A stretch of DNA of 64,000 nt from Neocallimastix lanati (nom. inval.) (Eukaryota > Neocallimastigomycota > Neocallimastigomycetes > Neocallimastigales > Neocallimastigaceae): NCBI GenBank assembly GCA_016946835.1, contig JACVTC010000248.1:27960-91959 (forward strand), in the 5' to 3' direction. Numbering within the stretch: position 1 is the stretch's first letter; each line of letters begins with the position of its first letter. The translations under genes were made by a program, and so were the position numbers. Below the pieces are notes generated by a model that saw only the letters and a list, made by a program, of their open reading frames with translations, had not been told where the DNA came from and searched no databases. Shown here in pieces: positions 47,042 through 62,943 of the stretch.

Positions 47042-47120
<79 letters not shown>

Positions 47121-47754
47121 GCGGTAAATAAAATAAAAACGGTAGCCATGTAATATAGGAAAAGATCCGCATATAAAAAAAAAGATAAATAAAAAAAATA
47201 AACTAATTTATTATTAATATTAATTCCATTTATATATAGAATAAAAAAAAAAATTTTTTTTTATTTTATTTTTATTTTGCTACAATTGTATAGAAAATAC
47301 TCGAATTTTATTGGATAAACTAGTAAATATTTGATGTATTGAATAAATAAACAAAGAAATAAACAAGTAAATAAATTTTGATAAAAAAAATTTTTTTTCT
47401 TATTTTTTTTTTTTTTTTGAAAAAGTTTAAAAATAATTTCAGGTATAATTAAATTAAAATTAAAATTAAAATTAAAATTAAAATTAAAATTAAATTAAAT
47501 ATACTTTATCAAAAAATAATATATGGAAGAAACATATATTAAGAGTAAATTGATAAATAATAATTTATATATATATTATAATTTTTAATTTTTTAGTGTC
47601 ATTTTCACATTAATAAATAATTTTATAATTTTTATTATTAATTTTTTTTTTTCGATTATTTCTTAAAATTAATATAAAAAAGGATTATCACTAATATATA
47701 AGTATATACTATAATATATTTAACATATAAAATAGATAAATACAGAATTTAAAG

Positions 47755-47785
<31 letters not shown>

Positions 47786-49612
47786 AAAATAAAAAATTAA
47801 TTAATTAATATTATCTATTAATTATTCCATTTTTCTAAAATTGAAAAATTAAAAATAAATATTTTGTTTATTTGTTTAATAATAGATCATTATCAATAAC
47901 TGAATTAATAATAATCATCATAATAAAAATAATCCGAGTATTCATTTAAAGTTTCAAAATTTGACAAAAAAAAATATAAATACTTTTAAATTTTTCTTTG
48001 TAAAAAAATTTTTTTTTTTTACTTTACTTTTTATTTATTCATCATTGAATATTTAATTCATATTAAAAGTTATACTAATAGTAATAAAAATTAAAATAAT
48101 TTTTTTTTATAATCATTTTAAATGTTTTCTTTCATTTTAAAACTTTTATTAAAATTTAATATTAATCCTATAAACAATCATAAATTATTAATTTTAACAT
48201 AGTAAAATAAAATCAAGGAAAAAAAAATTAAACAAGGAAACAAAACAAATATATTATATTAATATTGAGTGTTAGATTTACATATATAAAAGAAAAAAAA
48301 AAAAAAAGAAAATTATATATATCGTTAGAGTTAATTTTTAATCTATTCATTAATCCATCGTTAAATAGAAATTTTTAATTAATCAAAATGCCAGAAACAA
48401 ATCATGAATTAATCCATTCTAATGTTTTATTAAAAAACATTTTTATCTCCAAAATGAAAACGAGTACTTCTTCAAGATATTTTGGATTCTTAAGAGAAGC
48501 TGAAACGACCGAATACGTTCCAACTGGTCGTTCTTTAGGTACTGGTTCTTTCGCTAATGCTATTGAAGTGGTTCATATTAAAACTGGTAAAAAATACGTT
48601 GCTAAAATTATGACCGCCGATAGATTAAGAGGTTATGAAAAGGGCATTGAAAAGGAAATTCAAATCATGCAATATTATTCAAAGACCCTCTCAAAAACCG
48701 ATGACAATCATCTCTTAAGATTAATTGATTGCTTTAGAATCGTTACCAACGGTCAAACTCATATTTGTATGATTTTAGATTTATGTGATCAAAATGATTT
48801 ATTTGATGCCATCTGTGATCAAGGTACCTTCTCCGAAGAAGAGGCTAAGCAATTAATGCGTTCTTTATTCAAGGCTGTTAACTACTTACATCAATGTGGT
48901 ATTGTTCATCGTGATATTAAAGCAGAAAATGTTCTTTTCAAAGATGGACAACCTGTTCTTGCAGACTTTGGTTTAGCTGAGTTCTGTAAACCGGATGAAA
49001 ATTGTTTAACTGAATATTGTGGTACTCCGGGCACCACAGCTCCCGAAATTATTAAGAATGAACCCTATGGAACTAAATGTGATATTTATTCTCTTGGAGC
49101 GTTAACATATTTCTTATTAGCAGGTTATCGTCCATTTGATTGGACTTCAGAACCAAGAGAAGAAATGGAAGCAGTCTTATCTAATAAATTCTGTTATCCT
49201 GAAGAAAGTTTCAGTGGGGTATCTTTAGAAGCTCAAGATTTCATTAATAAATGTATGTGTCTTGACCCTAAGGAAAGATTATCAGCTGAAGAAGCTTTAG
49301 AACATCCATGGTTAAAGGAATAAATTAATAGCATAAAATAATAATGCATAAAAAAAATAAATAAAAAATAAAAAAAATAAAAATATATATAAATATATAT
49401 ATATATATTTTTTTTTTATTTTTCCAATCATAATTTGATTTAATAATTATTACTAAATAAAGCAAATAATAATAACAATAACTATGATTTTAATAATAAA
49501 ATTAATCATTAAGTTTGATGTAAATATTTAAATAGTTATTAAATATTTATATATGTTATAATTTTTTTTAAACTTTATTTATATATTTTATTTTATGTAA
49601 ATAGAAAATATT

Positions 49613-49659
<47 letters not shown>

Positions 49660-52600
49660 ATAATAAAATAAAAATAAAAATAAATAAATAAAAAATCTTA
49701 ACTTTTTATTTTTAATAAATTCAATATTAATAATATTAATAATACTAATTCATAATATAATATTTAATGTAAATATATATAAATTAATAGCTAATAAATA
49801 AATAAATATATATATGTATAAAAAAAAAAAAAAAAGAATTAACAAATCAATGTGTCATATTTTATTATATTTTATTATTACTTATTATTTTTTTTATATT
49901 ATTTATTTTATTTTAATTTCAGTTTTATTATCTCTCTCTCCTTTAATAAGGTCATTTCATTTTTATTTTTATTTTTATTTTTATTTTTATTTTTTCAAGT
50001 AAATATAAAAAAATATAAATAAATAAATTATCATCATTCAAACTATTATTATAGTAATATTAATAATATAGTATTAGTAATGTTAGTAATAGTATTGAAA
50101 ATAATGTGTATGTTGATTCTAGTGTGTGTAAAAAAGTGTTTAATTTCCTTCTTGGAGGCAGAAGTATTAATAACAGTATAAGGGAATGGAAGGATCTATT
50201 TAAGTGCCAGATGAAATTAGGTGCTTATTCTTATACTCCATCTTTGGTGGTTACTATGGCTTTTTTTCAATCGATTATACCTATTGCTTGACCAGCAATG
50301 GTCTTTGTTCAATAGGTTCAAATCGAATCGTACTACTACTACCAAGAGCGTCAATGCTGAAGAAACAGTAAAACAGGCCAGCAGGGCTAGCGCAACCAAT
50401 GAAGATCATAATTTCGTATCTTAAAATTATGATTAATATTGTGAAGTCAAAATTAATTATTATACTTCAGTATAATAATGCCCTTGTGAAGTCTTACAAA
50501 TATTAATTAAATAAAACTAGAATATATTATACCATTATTTTATTTTATTTTGTGTTTTATTTTTTGTTTATTTTTTTATCATTTTTTTTTTCTTTTTATT
50601 ACATGTATTTTATCATATATTTAATTAATAAAGATGAAATAAGTTAAAAAAAAAAGAAGAATTATATATTTTTTATTATGGAATTCTTTTAAAGCTTTGA
50701 TTCCTTGGTAAAGATGATTCAGAAGGATCAAGTGATAATAATTGTAATATTTCATCTGGCTTTTAGATGTCTTCAAAGCCTTAATCAATCGTATTTGGAA
50801 TGGTTGATTTCTCAATAATCATGGAATAAAACTAACCCCCTAGGATAGTTTTATATTAAAATATATGTAATTTAAATAAAATAATATATTATCAATGTAT
50901 TTAGGAAAAGTATAAATAGAAGATACTTTTCACATTTTTTCTCGATGTAATTGTTATTTTTAACAAATAACTATTAAATATTAATAAAATATATTTTAAT
51001 AAAAAAATTTTTTAATAAAATAAAATTTATTGTATTTTGTTATTGTAATCTATTTTTGTGTTTTCTTTTACAATAACAATTACCTTTTATTTTTCAAAAT
51101 ACGTTACAATAACAGAATCCGCAAGCTGAAGATTTTTTTTGGACTACCGCCGGTCAAGAGTTTTTATTCAGAACTACCATTTTGGAATCAATAATTGGAC
51201 TGTAATCGGGGGCCACAATTCAGGGCTTAAATGAACATTGTATCTAGTAATACAGACTAAAACAAGTGAAAAAACTCCTTCTAATAACCAGAAAAAATAT
51301 AATTCTTCAAAATTAATAAGTCATTTATAAAAAATTAGTTTACTCGACCGTCACCATACATAATTGGATAGAGACCTGGTCGACTTTACTAATATAATTA
51401 TAAAGTTATTAATTTTGAGAGAACAAAACAAAACAAAGCAAAAAATAAATAAATAAATAATTAAATAATAAATTTTCTTAAATTGGAAGACTTAGAAAGA
51501 CTCTTTGAAACATTATCCTTGGAAGAGATAATGGAGAATCACGAAGAAAACAATTCATTTGGTGTAATTAATAAGCCGCCATCATTTACTGGAAGAAAAT
51601 GCGACCTTGAGGGATTCCTTACAAAGGCAGAACTAGCAATGGAATCCCGACCAAATCAATTTAATAACGATGCAGCAAGAGTAAGATTCCTAATGTCTTA
51701 CATGCTTGGGAAACCTTTGGAATGGGTCTCTTGCTTGCGTAGGAATAATAGTCCATTACTTAACTCATACGATGACTTCGTGAAAGAGTTAAAATCAAAC
51801 TTCGGTGATTATACCAGCGAATCCATTGTTGCCAATAGTAAGCTGTGTAGTATTTATCAGAAGAAGAATGGGCACGTATTTGAATATATTTCAGAGTTCC
51901 AAAGGATCGCTCAATACTCTGACTTTAATGAAAGTGCAAAAATATATATGTTCATTAGAGGATTAAAACAACCATTAAGAGAGAAACTTGCTTTAATCGA
52001 TCCAAATCCTAGATCTCTTGATAGGTTAACTACTACAGTATTAAATATAGAAAGCTTAATTAGAAGAAACGAAAAGGTAGATTTTTTTAGTAATACTGCT
52101 GTGCATAACGACCCAATGGACATCGACCTTTACCGTATAAAAAGAGGTCCCAATGAGAGAAAGTATACTTACCGTCCAATAAAGTATAAAGAAGAAAAGA
52201 AAGATTATTCTGAAGAAAAAAAGAAAGGCGTTTGTTTTCTATGTAAACAACCAGGACACCTTAAGTTCAATTGTCCAAATAGGATTAAGCCAAAAAACTT
52301 AAGGTTAATTATGAAGGGAAAGGATACCGATGATAGTGTTATGGGTAATTTTTCAAATATGCGTAGAATAAGAAGACTTACTGGACAAGAAGAACTTTTA
52401 ATGATGAGGGAAGTTACTTGTGAAGACAAAAATCACCAAAAAACAAATATTTTAGATTTTTTTATCAAGACTAATGAGATTGAAGAAAGCAAGGTTAAGG
52501 TTCTTATTGACTCTGGATCCGACTTAAATTTTATCCATCCGGAGGTCGTAAAGAAACTTGGTATTAAGACCGAAAGGATCAACAAGTCTTTTAGCGTCTC

Positions 52601-55600
52601 AGGACTTGGATATGGAATCGCTAATGTCACTAAAGAAACTGAAAAATGTATTCTACGTTATAAGAACCACTTAGAAATTATTCAATTTTATGTTCTCCGA
52701 ATCCCAGATGTAGATGTGATTCTAGGACTACCTTGGATTGATAAGCACAGTCCAAGTAATTACCATGATGCTAAGAAAATCGCTTTTAGTTCTGATTTTT
52801 GTGCTCGCCATTGTAATAATGGGAAAAGAAGAAGAAGCAAAAGAAAAAGGACTACTAAGAGAAATAAGATGGCTATTCTTGAACAAGAACTTAAAGTAAC
52901 TGATGAAGAAAAAAGGGAAGAACCATCCTGTTCAAGATCCACTTTAAAATATTATTCTGACTCCGAATCCGAACCCGAACCATATTTCAAAGGACGAGTT
53001 GTTCGAACTATAAATGATGAATCCGATAGCGATTATGATTTAGATGATAATTTTATGTACGATAGTATTAGTGAAAGAGAATTAGAAAAAAGTTTAGAAT
53101 GTGAAAATAATAGTGGTAGTATAGTTAAAAATGACTCATGTAATAATATTAATTCATGTAATAATATTAATGTTTCATGTAAAAAGTTTAAATCTTGTAA
53201 CGAAAATGAAAATTTAAATAAAAATCAAAATTCGGTCACCGTACCAATCATCTATTTAGATTATAAAGAAGTGTTTAATGAAAAAAATTGTAGTGTGTTA
53301 CCTCCACATAGAGTATATGATTGTGAGATAAATTTAAAAGATAATTCAATTTTATTTTATGGTCCTTTGTATCCTTTGACGGAATTAGAGCGTGAAGAAT
53401 TAAAGAAACAATTAAAGGAATTATTAGATAAAGGATTCATTAGAAAGTCCACTTCTCCTGCTGGTGCTCCAGTTCTATTTGTTAGAAAAAAAGATGGTAC
53501 ATTACGTTTAGTTATTGATTATAGAAAGTTAAATGAAATGACGATACGTAATTCATATCCTTTACCTTTAATTAGTGAACTACTTGATAGAGTTAAAGGT
53601 GCTAAAATATTTACGAAACTAGATTTAAAATCTGCATATAATCTAGTCCGTATTAAAGAAGGCGATGAATATAATACTGCCTTTAGAACCAGATATGGGC
53701 ATTTTGAATTCATAGTTATGCCTTTCGGACTAAAGAATGCACCTGCTACTTTTCAGCACTTTATCAATGATGTTCTCAGTGATTATTTAGATGATTTTGT
53801 CATTTCTTATATTGATGATATTCTTATCTTTTCCAATAATATCGAAGAGCATCACATACATGTTAAAAAGGTATTAAAAAGATTACTTGAAAATAATTTA
53901 GTAGTGAAATTGGAAAAATGTGAATTTGATAAATCGGAAACCACTTTCCTTGGCTATGTAATTTCGAAAGATGGATTAAAAATGGATAATGAAAAAGTTA
54001 AAGCAATTTTAGAATGGCCTTCTCCAACAAACGTTAAGGAAGTCCAATCGTTCATCGGTCTTTGCAATTATTATCGTCTTTTCATAAAAGATTTTGCTAA
54101 AATCGCAAATCCTATTCACAAACTCACTAGAAAAAATGTTGAATTTGTTTGGGGTAAAGATCAACAAGACGCTTTCGATAAATTAAAGCATTTATTTACT
54201 TCTGCTCCTATCTTAAGAAATCCTGACAGCGATAAACCTTTTATAGTTGAAACTGATGCTAGTAACTTTGCTGTTGGTGCTGTATTATCTCAAGAATTTG
54301 AAGGTAAATTACATCCTGTTGCATTTCTCTCGAAAAGTTTAACTAAATGTCAGAGGAATTACCAAATTTATGATAAAGAATTGTTAGCAATCAAATTAGC
54401 ACTTGAGGAATGGCGACATTACTTAGAAGGTGCTCGACATCAATTTATCGTTTATACTGATCATAAAAATCTTACTTTCCCTAGAAAACCAGAAATGCTC
54501 TCTCAACGACAAATTCGTTGGTACGAATTTTTATCTAGATTTGATTTTAAGCTTATTTATCGTGCTGGAAAGAAGTCTGGTAAACCTGATTTACTCTCAA
54601 GAAGAAGTGATCATTTATTCGCCAATTTACGAACTATGTCAAAATGTTGTTTAACAATTAGTAAAAAATCTAGTGATTCTCTCATTAATTCCATATTGTC
54701 TTCATTAAATTCGGATGAATTATTTTGTAAAATTAAAACTTATTTAAGCAACAATTCCTCATCTTCGCCTCCTATAAATAATATAAATAAAGTAAAAATT
54801 GATGAGGAAGGATTTCTACTTTTTGATAATTTGATTTATGTTCCTGAATCATTAAGAACGAGGATTCTTGAACTTCATCATGATTCAGTTTCTGCTGGTC
54901 ACTTTGGTATTAAAAAGACGTCCGAACTTATTTCCCGTAATTTTTGGTGGCCAAAATTATTCAATGATGTTTCAAGGTTTGTTAGGTCTTGTGAGATTTG
55001 TTGTAAAAACAAGGTCCCACGTCATAAACCTTACGGTCTTCTTTCACCTCTTTCTACACCGAATAAACCGTGGTCTGAATTATCTATGGATTTTGTTGTT
55101 GATCTGCCAAAGTCTAAAGATCTTACTTGTATTATGGTTGTTGTAGATCGTTTAACTAAAATGGCACATTTTATTCCCTTTCGCTGTCTTCCTACTGCTG
55201 CCATTGCCGCTGATGCTTTTCTTTCTACTATTTTTCGTTTGCATGGCTTACCGGAATCTATTATTTCGGATAGAGGTTCTCAGTTTACTTCTGCGTTTTG
55301 GAACAGACTATGTAGCCTTTATGACATTGAACATTCTCTTTCTACTGCTAATCATCCTCAAACAGATGGTCAAACGGAGAGGGTGAACGCGATATTGGAA
55401 CAATATCTCCGTTGCTTCATCAATGAAAGACAAAACAATTGGGCTGATCTTTTACCATTTGCTGAGTTCTCATATAATAACTCTATACAGCAATCAATTA
55501 ATCAAACACCATTTTTTGCAAATTATGGATTTAATCCTAAAGCTCATCCAGAAATTCCATCTAATAAAAGACCTAGTAGGGCGGAAAAACGTGTAATTGA

Positions 55601-58600
55601 GATTAATGAAAATATAAATCTTTTAAAAGAGAATTTACATAGAGCAAAAGAAACTTATAAGAAATATGCTGATCAAAAAAGAATGGATCCTCCTAAATTC
55701 GAAGTTGGTGATAAAGTTTGGTTACTTAAAGGAATTAACGTAAAAAATAAGAAAAAGAAACTTTCTAATCAAATGGCTGGTCCCTTTAAAATTAGTAAGA
55801 AAATAAGTGATTTAGCTTATGAACTTAATCTTCCGAAGGGAATGCGTTGCCATCCATTTTTTCATGTTTCATTACTCGAACCTTACTATGAAAACGAATT
55901 TAAAGATAGGAGAAATTGCAAAAGAAAAAATATACATTTAACAACTGATTATGAAGAAAGAATTCCGGAAAGAATTAACGACATGAAGAGACGTAATGGA
56001 AAAAACTTTTACCTTGTTTCTTGGAAAGGTCGTGACATTGTCGAAAACAACTGGATTGAAGAAAGTCAAATCCCTGATCCACAGTTAATTCAAGAATATC
56101 AAAAAAGATGCAGAAAAGGAAAACAACCAACTGATACTGAGGAATCCGTTGAACCGGAATATTATGTCAGGCATAAGTATCAACCTTTTACGATAGATAT
56201 ACCTTCGAGAAAACTTTGATCTCGCAGGAGCTCGATTTAAGGAGGGAGATTGTAAAGATGTGATTATCCCAATCACATTTTAAATTAAAAATTTTTCTTG
56301 TGTAATTCAAAAATGTAAATTATTCTTTGATTTATAAAATAATAAACAAAGTAAATAAATCATATGAACTAAATTTTTGAATTATATTCTTTAAGCCACA
56401 AGATAAATTTTTAATGTAATAATTTTTATAAATTTTAATTCTGAGAAAATTATTGTTGTAAAATAATTTAAATGAATTAATTAAAGTTTAAAACAAAATA
56501 AATTAATAATTTATTTTGTGAAAATTAAGTTTCAAAATTTAATCATGATGTAACGGAGGTGCTTCTATTGTAACGGCGGGACGGGGTATAGAAACACACA
56601 AAAGAAGAAAACTCAATAGGTTTACACTATTTGTATAAATAATTCGTTTTATTAGAAATATTTTTTATTAATTATAAAATTTAAAATAATTATTAATATT
56701 AATCAACAAGGTAATATTTCGAATTACTTATACGTTAATTATTATTAATAAAAGCACGAAGAAAAATATTTTCATTCGTGAAGTTCGCACTATTTATACT
56801 TTTAACGGAAAAACAGTTTTAACATGTAAAAATAATTTTAAAGAAATATTTAGAAATATGTTTGTAATAATTAATAATGTAAAGTTTCTAGAATATAGAT
56901 TTTAATTGATGAAAATGAATCTTATCAAAAAAGAATAAAATAATTTATATAATAAGAATTTCTAAATTCATTTCGGTTAAATTACAAACCGAAAGAATCT
57001 TTAACTTTCTATAATTTTATACAGAAAGAATATTCAAGAAGATATTATTAATAATTAATAAAATAATTAATAAAATAATTATCAATGCAAAATGGGTTGA
57101 GGTGTGAGTCGAACCCATGAAGTATTGGTCATGGTCAGTATAACTAACCATTGAACCAAAGTTCTAATTTTACTAACTGAAGATTTCGTTACATGGTCCG
57201 CCTCCAGGATTCGGATACCAGACGAATCTAACAGTTAGGCATAACTTATACTAAAATTAAGCAAACTAAACTAAACTAAACTAAATTAAACTAAACTAAA
57301 CTAAAATAAAATAAAATAAAAATAATAATTAACCATTTTATAGTACGAACTTTTTTTGAATAAAATTACATGATATTAATAAAGTTACATGAATATAATG
57401 TATAATAAGAATACATGAATATTAATAATATTTAATAATATAAAATAATATTTAGTAATATTGATATTAATAAATTAATATAAGTTTGATATTAATAAAG
57501 TGAAGATTCATTTTCAAGTTTTAATTTTAGTTATTTTTGTTAAATTCTTTTAAGAGTTTAGGGCAATTTAAGTTTTCTTCGGGTTCCCAAGATGCTTCAG
57601 ATAAAGGATAGCCTTTCCATTTAATAAGATATTGGGTTTTGCCATAATGTTTTCTTTTATCAAGAATTTTTTCAACTTCGTATTCTTCTTCATTGTCAAT
57701 AATTATCGGTGGTGGTGGTTCTTTCTTTCGTCCAAAGTGATCTTCATAAAATGGTTCAAGTTCAGAAACATGTATTACAGGATGGATTCTGATTTCTTTT
57801 GGTAAGTCTAACTTATATGAAACGGGAGAAATTTTCTTAATGATTTTATATGGACCAAGTTTTCTGGGTTTAAGTTTTTTATTTCCATTATGAATTATAA
57901 GTGAACTATTAATCCACACTTTATCACCAGGTTTAAAATTTGGAGCTTCAATACGATGTTTGTTTGCGAATTCTTCTTGCTTTTTTCTTGCTTGTTGTAA
58001 ATTTCCATTAAGTGTTTTGAATAATTCTGAAAGGTCTTTTGTAAATTCATCAGCTCTAGGAACATCTGTACTGTTTGGAATTGATGGTGAATATCTTGGA
58101 TTATATCCATAGTTTGCATAAAAAGGTGAGTGCTTAATTGATTCTTGAATTGAATTATTATAACTGAATTCTGCTAGGAATAAAAAATTATACCAATCAG
58201 AACCTTTAAAGTTTGAATAACATCTTAAGTATTGTTCAATAACGGAGTTCACCCTCTCCGTTAAACCATTGGTTTGGTGATGGAAGGGAGAAGCAAGTTT
58301 CATTGTGATATTGAAAGATTTACAAATAGCTGACCAAAATTTTGAAGTGAATTGAGAATCTTTATCGGAAAAAAAATCGGAGGGTGGTTTATGAATACGG
58401 AAGAGATCATTTAGGTCTTTCTTGGGAACAAATAAAACAGAAGCAGCAGCTGGAGATTTAGATTTTCTAATAAATTTTTTGTCTTCATTTTCTTTAATAT
58501 AATTCTTCGAAGCTAGAGGTTCTTTTTCAGTTAAGGGGTAGATTGGGTCATAATGAAGTTTTTCATTTTGTTTGGGTTTAATCTCGCTATCAAAAGGACA

Positions 58601-61218
58601 ATAAGGAGGTGATTCATTAGTGTATATTTCACTGAAAGTGTCTATAAATGGAAGTAATTTTTTTGGTAATAATTTGCTTATTTTATTATTAATTTCTTCA
58701 TTTTCATTTTTGTCATTTTGTTTAGTAGTGTTTAAAGGAACATAAGAAGTAAAGGAGTTAGGGATGATTAAACAATTTTCAACGCAATAATTGGAATTAA
58801 ATCTTAAGACTTTATTTTTGAAGTCAATATCAGGATTGTGAGTAGAAATCCATTCGAAACCTAAAATAGCACAATAAGAAGGAAGGTCAACCACATAGAA
58901 TTGAGTCTTACATTTGTGGTTATTATAAGTAATGGAAATAGGAAGAGTTTTACCAAGAATAGTTTGCTTTCCACCGATGCCAGATACCTTAGGAAAATTA
59001 GTTTTAGTTGAATACGGGATATTATTTTCTTTAATATAGTAGATATCCATTAAATTGATTTGAGAACCAGTATCGAGAAGAATTTTAGCAGTAGAATTTG
59101 TATTATCAATACTTAAAGAAAATTCGTAAATAGGAAGATTTGAGTCAGAAACTCTAGGTCTAGAAATAGGTTTTGATTCGGGATTAGAAACATAAGTGAT
59201 ACTTGATGAAGGTTTATTTTTATTTTTATATTTATTTTTAAGTGGACAATTGTCGAGAGAATGTTCAGAGGATCCACAATACAAACAAAGATTTTCTCTT
59301 CTTCTTCTTTCTTTTTCTTCTTGAGATAGAGGTCCATGAGGTTTGGATTTAAATTGCTTTTGGAAAAAGAATGATTTTTTGCTCTTTTTATTTTTATTAT
59401 TATTACTATTATTTGAATTTTGACCTTGAAGATTGGAGAATTGTCTATGAGTAGAAATACGATTATCGATTCTAGATGCAATTGTTTGCATAGCAAGGAG
59501 GGTTTGAGGTCCAGGAAACATTTCTAAAATTCTAGTAGCAATATGGTCATGTAGACCGGCAAGAAAGGCGTCCATCTTGGCTTCTTCATTCCAAGAAGAT
59601 TCATCGGCGTATTTATTAAATTCTAAAATATAATTTCTGACTTCACCAATTCGTTTTTGTTTGATTGTTCTTAATTTCTGGTTGGCAATAAAGGTAGAGT
59701 CGTAGCTTCCAAATACTGATTTTAATCTAGCAATGAATTGATTATAATTAAGGAGACAAGGATCTTGGTTTTCAATAAGGGTAGCAGCCCAATTCATGGC
59801 GTTTCCATACAAACGAGAAATGATATAGATTACTTTAGCTTCATCGTTTGCAAATCTTTCCGGTTGAATCATAAAAATAAGTTCCATTTTAGCTAGAAAT
59901 CCTTTAAAGAATCGACGATCACCAGCAAAACCGTCCTTTAAAGTAGGATTTTCTTGATAATAGTTGTCCATATTAAAATAAATAAGGTAAAGTAGAATAA
60001 GTTTTCAAAGGTAAAGAATAGGCGGTAGAATCCAGAAGTTCCCAAAGTGGTAGTAGAGATTCCAATAATCCAAAAGGTAGATAGGTAGTAGCGATTCCAA
60101 AAGTTCAAAAGTTGTTTATTGGTAGGTTTCCAAGGTTAATGGATAAGAACACAAAATTTTAATAACACTTTATAATATTTTATAATTAAATATTTTTATT
60201 TTATAATTATTTATCAAAAATTACTGAAATATAAACTAGATTATATAGTATTGGACCAACTAAATATATAATCTATCAAAGTTTTATACGATAAGTTCCT
60301 TTAGCCTTTTAGTGATAACGCAGATAAAATCGATTGTTAATGTCTTATAGACAAAAGGAAGTAATATTGTTAGATTCTTTATTATGTCTAACTTATTGTT
60401 AGCTGAAAAGAATAAAACAAATTATTTTCCCCTATATCAATAGTATCTGAACACTAAAATGTTACGAAAACAGAGACCAACTTCTGTCGCTTTGGAAGTC
60501 GTATAAACCTTATATTTATATTTTAATCTTTGTTTTCTTAATTATAAAATTATAATATTAATTATAAAATTATTAATTGATAAAATAGAATAGTACTATT
60601 GACTCACAACTATAGAAAAAACCGTCAGTACTATTATAACTAGTGCCGCGAGTAAGCACGAAATAAAATTTTAAAATACTATATAGTTTTAATCTTACGC
60701 CTTCGGTGACGTAAGCTCCTTATTCGCCAGAGTTGTTGCAAACCTAGAACCGTTTTCCTTTATAATAGGCTACGGTGCTCTCTTATAGAGTTTTACCTAG
60801 TCTAGAACCAAATCTATTCGTCGAGTGCAACACTAAAGAAGATAATTCTTCTAACTCTGTATATGAGCTCTATTCGCTCGTATAAACGCTTTATAAATAA
60901 ATAAATAAAAAATAAAATTGCACAGGTTTTTCTTGCTATTATTTCAAGCAAGTAATTTATTAAAATAATTAAAAATAAAAAATTATTATTATAATTATTA
61001 ATATTATTAATATTATTATTATTTTTTTTTTTTTTTCTAAAACTAATTGATTTATTCACTAAATTAATCTAAAATATTTATCTAAAAATTAAAATTTTTT
61101 TTTTTTTTACTAAATTAATTTAATATTATTTATCTAATTATAAATTAATTATGTTGGTAAATATTAGAATTAATTTTAAAGGGTTAAGGTAATACAAGAT
61201 TAATTTAATATTATCTAA

Positions 61219-61275
<57 letters not shown>

Positions 61276-62894
61276 GTTAAGGTAATGTAAGTTTTATCTT
61301 AATAGGGTAGTACAAATTTAATTTGAATTATTTGATCGGGTAGTACAAGAATTTTTGTTATAAGAATTAATTTCAACAACCATAGGATTAGGATTATCCG
61401 GTAATATAATAGATTCAAAGGGTTAAATTATATAATAGTGAAGGTAACTTAGAACAGACAAGGTGATAATTGGAATAGGAATCAATAGGCAGTAATTATT
61501 CGTCTGGGAAGAGATAAAATCCGAGATTAAAAGATATAGAAGTCCGGTATTAAAGAGATAGTAGATAAGAAGATTTATTCAAAGATTATTAGACTAAGAT
61601 AGAGAGAACCGGAAGAGTAGGTATTTGTTCTTTAATAGTAGAATAGTAAAAGTAGAAACCCAACGATTGTCAAAAGATATTGAGAAGGTAGAATTCCTAA
61701 AAGTACGGTAGAATGTCTGAGGAATAGCGTAAAGGTATTGAGGGCTTGGATTAGCAGGTGCTTTTATTGTAACGGAGGTGCTTCTATTGTAACGGCGGGA
61801 CGGGGTATAGAAACACACAAAAGAAGAAAACTCAATAGGTTTACACTATTTGTATAAATAATTCGTTTTATTAGAAATATTTTTTATTAATTATAAAATT
61901 TAAAATAATTATTAATATTAATCAACAAGGTAATATTTCGAATTACTTATACGTTAATTATTATTAATAAAAGCACGAAGAAAAATATTTTCATTCGTGA
62001 AGTTCGCACTATTTATACTTTTAACGGAAAAACAGTTTTAACATGTAAAAATAATTTTAAAGAAATATTTAGAAATATGTTTGTAATAATTAATAATGTA
62101 AAGTTTCTAGAATATAGATTTTAATTGATGAAAATGAATCTTATCAAAAAAGAATAAAATAATTTATATAATAAGAATTTCTAAATTCATTTCGGTTAAA
62201 TTACAAACCGAAAGAATCTTTAACTTTCTATAATTTTATACAGAAAGAATATTCAAGAAGATATTATTAATAATTAATAAAATAATTAATAAAATAATTA
62301 TCAATGCAAAATGGGTTGAGGTGTGAGTCGAACCCATGAAGTATTGGTCATGGTCAGTATAACTAACCATTGAACCAAAGTTCTAATTTTACTAACTGTG
62401 ATAAGAATGTACTAAATAATGCATTCTTAATTAAATCTACGATTTATTTCTAATACATTATGTGTACATTATTATTTTTGTACTTTAATAAATTTTTAAA
62501 TCCAAAGATCAAAAATTAAATCAAAAATTATATTAAACTTTATATTTTTATATTAAATCTTATATTAATAGTAATATTTTTATATATTTAAAACTTATAT
62601 TAGCAATATTAATAATAAATCTTATTTTTTTTATATTAATAATGAAAATTTATATTAATAATATTTTTATATATTGATAATTAAAAATTTATATATTATA
62701 TTTTAACTTTTTATTATAAAATTTTATATCGAAATGTTTTATTTTATATTGAAAAATATTTTATTTTATTAAAAACCTTTATATTAGAATAGTATTTTTA
62801 TTTTTATTTGAATATTTTAACAGATTGTAATAAAAATTATAGCCAATTAAATAAATTCTTATTAGTAATATTTTAGATATTTTTAAATAAATAA

Positions 62895-62943
<49 letters not shown>
